In this document: positions 60,887 through 64,000 of the stretch, in pieces
Numbering within the stretch: position 1 is the first letter of the stretch
How the letters are laid out: every line of letters starts with the position of its first letter
NCBI GenBank assembly: GCA_040954595.2
Contig: CM082586.2
Coordinates: forward strand, 6,634,001 to 6,698,000
DNA from: Balanoglossus misakiensis
Lineage: Eukaryota; Hemichordata
Reading direction: 5' to 3'
Length of the DNA: 64,000 bases
Program-made: the position numbers and the translations under genes
The notes under the pieces: model-generated
Database searches by the model: none
The model's input: only the letters and a program-made list of their open reading frames with translations
What the model was told of the DNA's origin: nothing

Positions 60887-63296
60887 ATGGCAGAGAACCT
60901 GTTTGGAAGCACCAGTAACACCTCCGCAATCCCAGTAGAACACCTGGACTATACATACATTAAGAACTGTACAGATACCAAGGAACTTGGTAAAATACTT
61001 CGGGTATTGAAGTAAGTGTGCGCAATTCAGTCTGAGCTAGTAATATAAGAGTGAAAAGGGTCAAAGATTCAATATACAAAACTTGGGGTGTGTTTCTCCA
61101 GGAAAATGTTGTTTTTTGTCAGTTCTTGTCTTTGGTTCCACTTCTGCTACCAACTTCATCAATATACCAAAATTACGGTACCTCCCTTAACGAAACCACT
61201 GGTATATGCAGTTTCTTTCATTTACGTGAGGTTATGTTTTCTTATATCAACTAGTTCTGGCGATGAAGGTTATTACCCAGATTTAATCAGATTTTGTGAA
61301 CAGAGAATAGAAGAAGTTGCAGGACCTGAAAGGTAACTGATATTTTTTTTATAAGAGCTGCATGAACTTGCAAGAAATTGAGAGTTGCATTCTCCTCTGC
61401 AGAAATGTTTTCAAAATTGACTTCAACAATATTGGCTCAGCTGAACGTATTTGACATCTAAGGGTGTATGAAAATGACACTGTTTGCTACAGACTTGGCA
61501 CTGTTAGGGTTAATAAGGCATCTACAATGAAAATCATGTAGATATTGATTTGCTGCACCTATGGTGTGCCAGAAATGCCTGTAATCATTCCAATGCTTAT
61601 GTCTTTCAGCAAGTATTTAAGAAAAGACAAACCACCATCCACAGCTGGAGATATGGAAAAGGAAGAATGGCAGGAGCTATCTTCAAACTTCCAGGTTTGA
61701 TTGCTTGTATCTGAGGAGTTGATGTCTCTTGACTATATTATATATACAACTCATACAATCAAAATTTTGAAGTGTGCAATCCTGTAGTCACTTCTTTTTC
61801 GAGTCTTTGTTGTCCCATCACTGATATTTGAATGTACATGTAACTGGTTGGAATAGAACAATAGTTTATGCGAGTCCCGGGCATAGTGGATTAATTTACT
61901 CCTTCATGGTGTTATGTGAGCATATTTAAGTTTATCTTGTTTTGTGGATGTTTCATGTTTTCTAGACATGGACAAATGAAATGAACCTGAAAGATGATCT
62001 CTTGAAGAAAAACGTACAATCTGGAAGTCAAGAGGATAATCTGCCTCCAATTAGATCAGGAGGCACCATCAATACTGACACAGGACAGGTAAGGACGTTG
62101 GCGCTATTTAATATGACTTGTATGTAACATCAGCATCTCTGAGTTGAACAGTATGACATTAACTTCAAACCCAACCATGCCATTTTAATGTTTGATCACT
62201 ACATGTACATGGCAAGACCATTTTCTTCTAAACCGGGTTTAGCCCTTTCACCGCCATGGTTTGGTCCAAATGTATTGTTTCCTAAGGGAATGTTGGACCC
62301 CTATACAGGAAAGTGGGGGTTAAAGGGTTTCCTAAGGGAATGTTGGACCCCTATACAGGAAAGTGGGGGTTAAAGGGTTAATAGTGTTGTTAGTCGCTGA
62401 AGTCTTACTGTGTATCTGACAGGCGACCATGGCAGACACAAAGCCGTTTTACCAACCTTCCCCCGATCGCATCAAGTCGGCAGAGTACAGGAAGTGGGAC
62501 AAGTTCGATGTGGATAAGGAGGTCGAGAAACTCGACAAAGAAGAGGAACCGTACAGCAAACCCCAAAATGCTGATAAGAATGCAACTTTTGACATTGAAC
62601 ATACTATTGACTCCACTGGTGAGCGAGTTTTAAATGCTCCATAAACGCTCTAACTGTTTTTTCAGTATTTTTCTCCCATGTATCAACTCCAGCTTTTCTT
62701 CTTCTAGCCTGGATAGCTTTATTAAATGTTCAGTTTAAATTCTCAACTAAACCTGTGTATGAGTATTGGCCATTGTTGTTGACAAATGAATTCAGCTTTG
62801 GTCTTTTAAACTTGTTTGCAGTATGCTTGTGGTAACACCAACAGCTTTGTTTTATTCAATCCAGGGATGACAGACGCAGAGAGAGAGCTGAAAGCCAACA
62901 GAGAGAAAGACAAAGGCAATGAGGTAGGAGGGTACAACGCTTGTCATCTTTTGGGGGAAAAGGGGGAGGGGGGGGGCAAGAGATTGAAATATAAAGCAGG
63001 AATTGTAGGTCACTTATCTGTGCATTATTTTCTAAAAATGCTGTCTTGTTTTGCGTGTAGGCGTTCCATGCTAAGGAGTTTGCGGAGGCCGTGGCTTATT
63101 ATTCCAGGAGTATATCATTGATCGGTTCAGCTGCAGCTTATAATAACAGGGCTTTAGCAAGTGAGTACATTGGATTTGTGGAATCATTGATGCCAGAAAA
63201 CTTTTTCTCTGCCTGTGAGTGTATTGATAAAATTGATTGAAAACTGTGAGTGACTGTATACTAAAATGATGATGGTGATGGTGGTGGTGGTAATGG

Positions 63297-63337
<41 letters not shown>

Positions 63338-63742
63338 GTGGTGGTTATGATGATGACGATGATGATGATGATGATGATGCCCAGACAATAATGATTGTTT
63401 ATTTTCATTTTAGGAATAAGAATAGAAAAATTTCAGGAGGCTCTTGATGATTGCAATGTAGTGTTACAAATGGAAGCAGACAACGTGAAAGGTAGATAAG
63501 CTTGACTGTTCTCTCTGTACTTAATCTTGCATATTACCCTAGAATTGCACATCATGTAGATAGGTGCACTGTGATACTGAGAGTTCTAAGTAATTAACAT
63601 TACACATTGTGGTGTTTTACCTGGTGTTATTGCAGGGTACATGCGCAGAGGTGTTTCCAAGAAAGGTCTGAAGGACTTGGCTGGCGCTAAAAAAGACTTC
63701 CAACACGTCTTGTCACTGGAACCGAACAATAAAAGAGCTAAG
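60887..63742 (+). CDS. SPAG1: SPAG1-like TPR protein (3' partial)
   Basis: Nine exons, 60887-61011, 61255-61332, 61610-61694, 61966-62088, 62423-62618, 62865-62923, 63061-63160, 63414-63491 and 63636-63742, give 317 codons, and the gene runs past the right edge. SPAG1 is a cytoplasmic R2TP-type cofactor for assembling axonemal dynein arms, so it belongs with motile cilia. Landmarks are IPVEHLDYTYIKNC near the start, SGDEGYYPDLIRFCEQ, YLRKDKPPSTAGD, EDNLPPIRSGG and the EYRKWDKFDVDKEVEKLDKE block. A tetratricopeptide array follows from ATG-adjacent ERELKANREKDKGNEAFHAK through AAAYNNRALARI and GYMRRGVSKKGLKDLAGAKK. Introns 4 and 9 hold inverted-repeat elements and intron 7 a GAT microsatellite. 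Confidence 0.93.
62238..62381. mobile_element. MITE, TTAACCCTTTCACC family, with internal 50-bp duplication (SPAG1 intron 4)
   Basis: A copy in which a 50-bp segment ending in GTTAAAGGG is present twice in tandem (62279-62328 and 62329-62378), apparently identical. Confidence 0.8.
63266..63380 (+). repeat. (GAT)n/(GGT)n microsatellite in SPAG1 intron 7
   Basis: A mixed GATGGT and GAT tract ending about 35 bp before exon 8. Confidence 0.9.
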
Positions 63743-63784
63743 GTAATGCTGAATGTTAGTGCCAGTGTACCTGTGACTTTGCTA

Positions 63785-63915
63785 TACTGTCAAACCTGTC
63801 TATAGTGGCCAGTCAAGGGGACTTTCCTTAACTTGCCTCTATAGACAGGTCAGTTAGTGCACATGTAACAAAGTGGCACTATATAGAGGTGGCCACTAAC
63901 ACAGGTTTGACTGTA
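63785..63915. mobile_element. MITE, TACAGTCAAACCTGT family, copy 3
   Basis: An inverted, internally shortened copy in SPAG1 intron 9, bounded by TACTGTCAAACCTGTC and ACAGGTTTGACTGTA. Confidence 0.8.
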
Positions 63916-64000
63916 GTATGAAATGTGTACGCAGAGGTCCTGTTCAGTGAGGCATGATTGAATGCAAATTCCATGGATTGTATCTCACCAAAGCAAGACA

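Noticed and set aside
63071-63408. Poly-His and poly-Ile frames
   Set aside because: They are translations of the GAT microsatellite in SPAG1 intron 7.

Overview
The window is nuclear DNA from an animal, most likely a marine invertebrate bilaterian. It is AT-rich (by eye), its genes are split by GT-AG introns of a few hundred bases, and small terminal-inverted-repeat elements are scattered through introns and intergenic DNA. The phylum cannot be fixed from the sequence. Exon chains below were read by eye from splice sites, reading-frame phase and family resemblance; none was checked by alignment or RNA data.

Layout, left to right: a TFIIIC subunit gene (GTF3C2) fused to an N-terminal zinc-finger array (minus, 3' end beyond the left edge); MED30 (plus, head to head with GTF3C2); a syntaphilin/syntabulin-like coiled-coil gene (minus, 5' UTR exon near 19.7 kb); a mitochondrial-type crotonase (plus); TCP1/CCT-alpha (minus, 12 exons, complete, tail to tail with the crotonase); an intronless ankyrin plus SOCS-box gene (plus); a two-exon carbohydrate sulfotransferase (plus); a small single-pass CUB-domain protein (minus); ADAM17 (minus, complete); and SPAG1 (plus, head to head with ADAM17, 3' end beyond the right edge).

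The genes are mostly unrelated housekeeping functions (Pol III and Pol II transcription, chaperonin, R2TP-type dynein assembly, shedding, sulfation) and do not form a pathway. Three groups share regulatory space: the GTF3C2/MED30 and ADAM17/SPAG1 promoters, and the crotonase/TCP1 3' ends. MED30, syntabulin and SPAG1 lie on human 8q, and GTF3C2 and ADAM17 on human 2p, so the cluster may preserve ancient linkage.

The strongest unusual signal is in ADAM17. Two tandem copies of one catalytic-domain exon, both exactly 136 nt, sit only 33 nt apart. Spacing and frame both force a choice of one, giving two versions of the substrate-binding strand just before the zinc site. The second signal is the zinc-finger/GTF3C2 fusion, which has an in-frame stop and polyadenylation hexamers exactly at the junction. 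Other points are a duplicated 3' splice site in the crotonase, and several MITE families, five copies of which lie in TCP1 introns.
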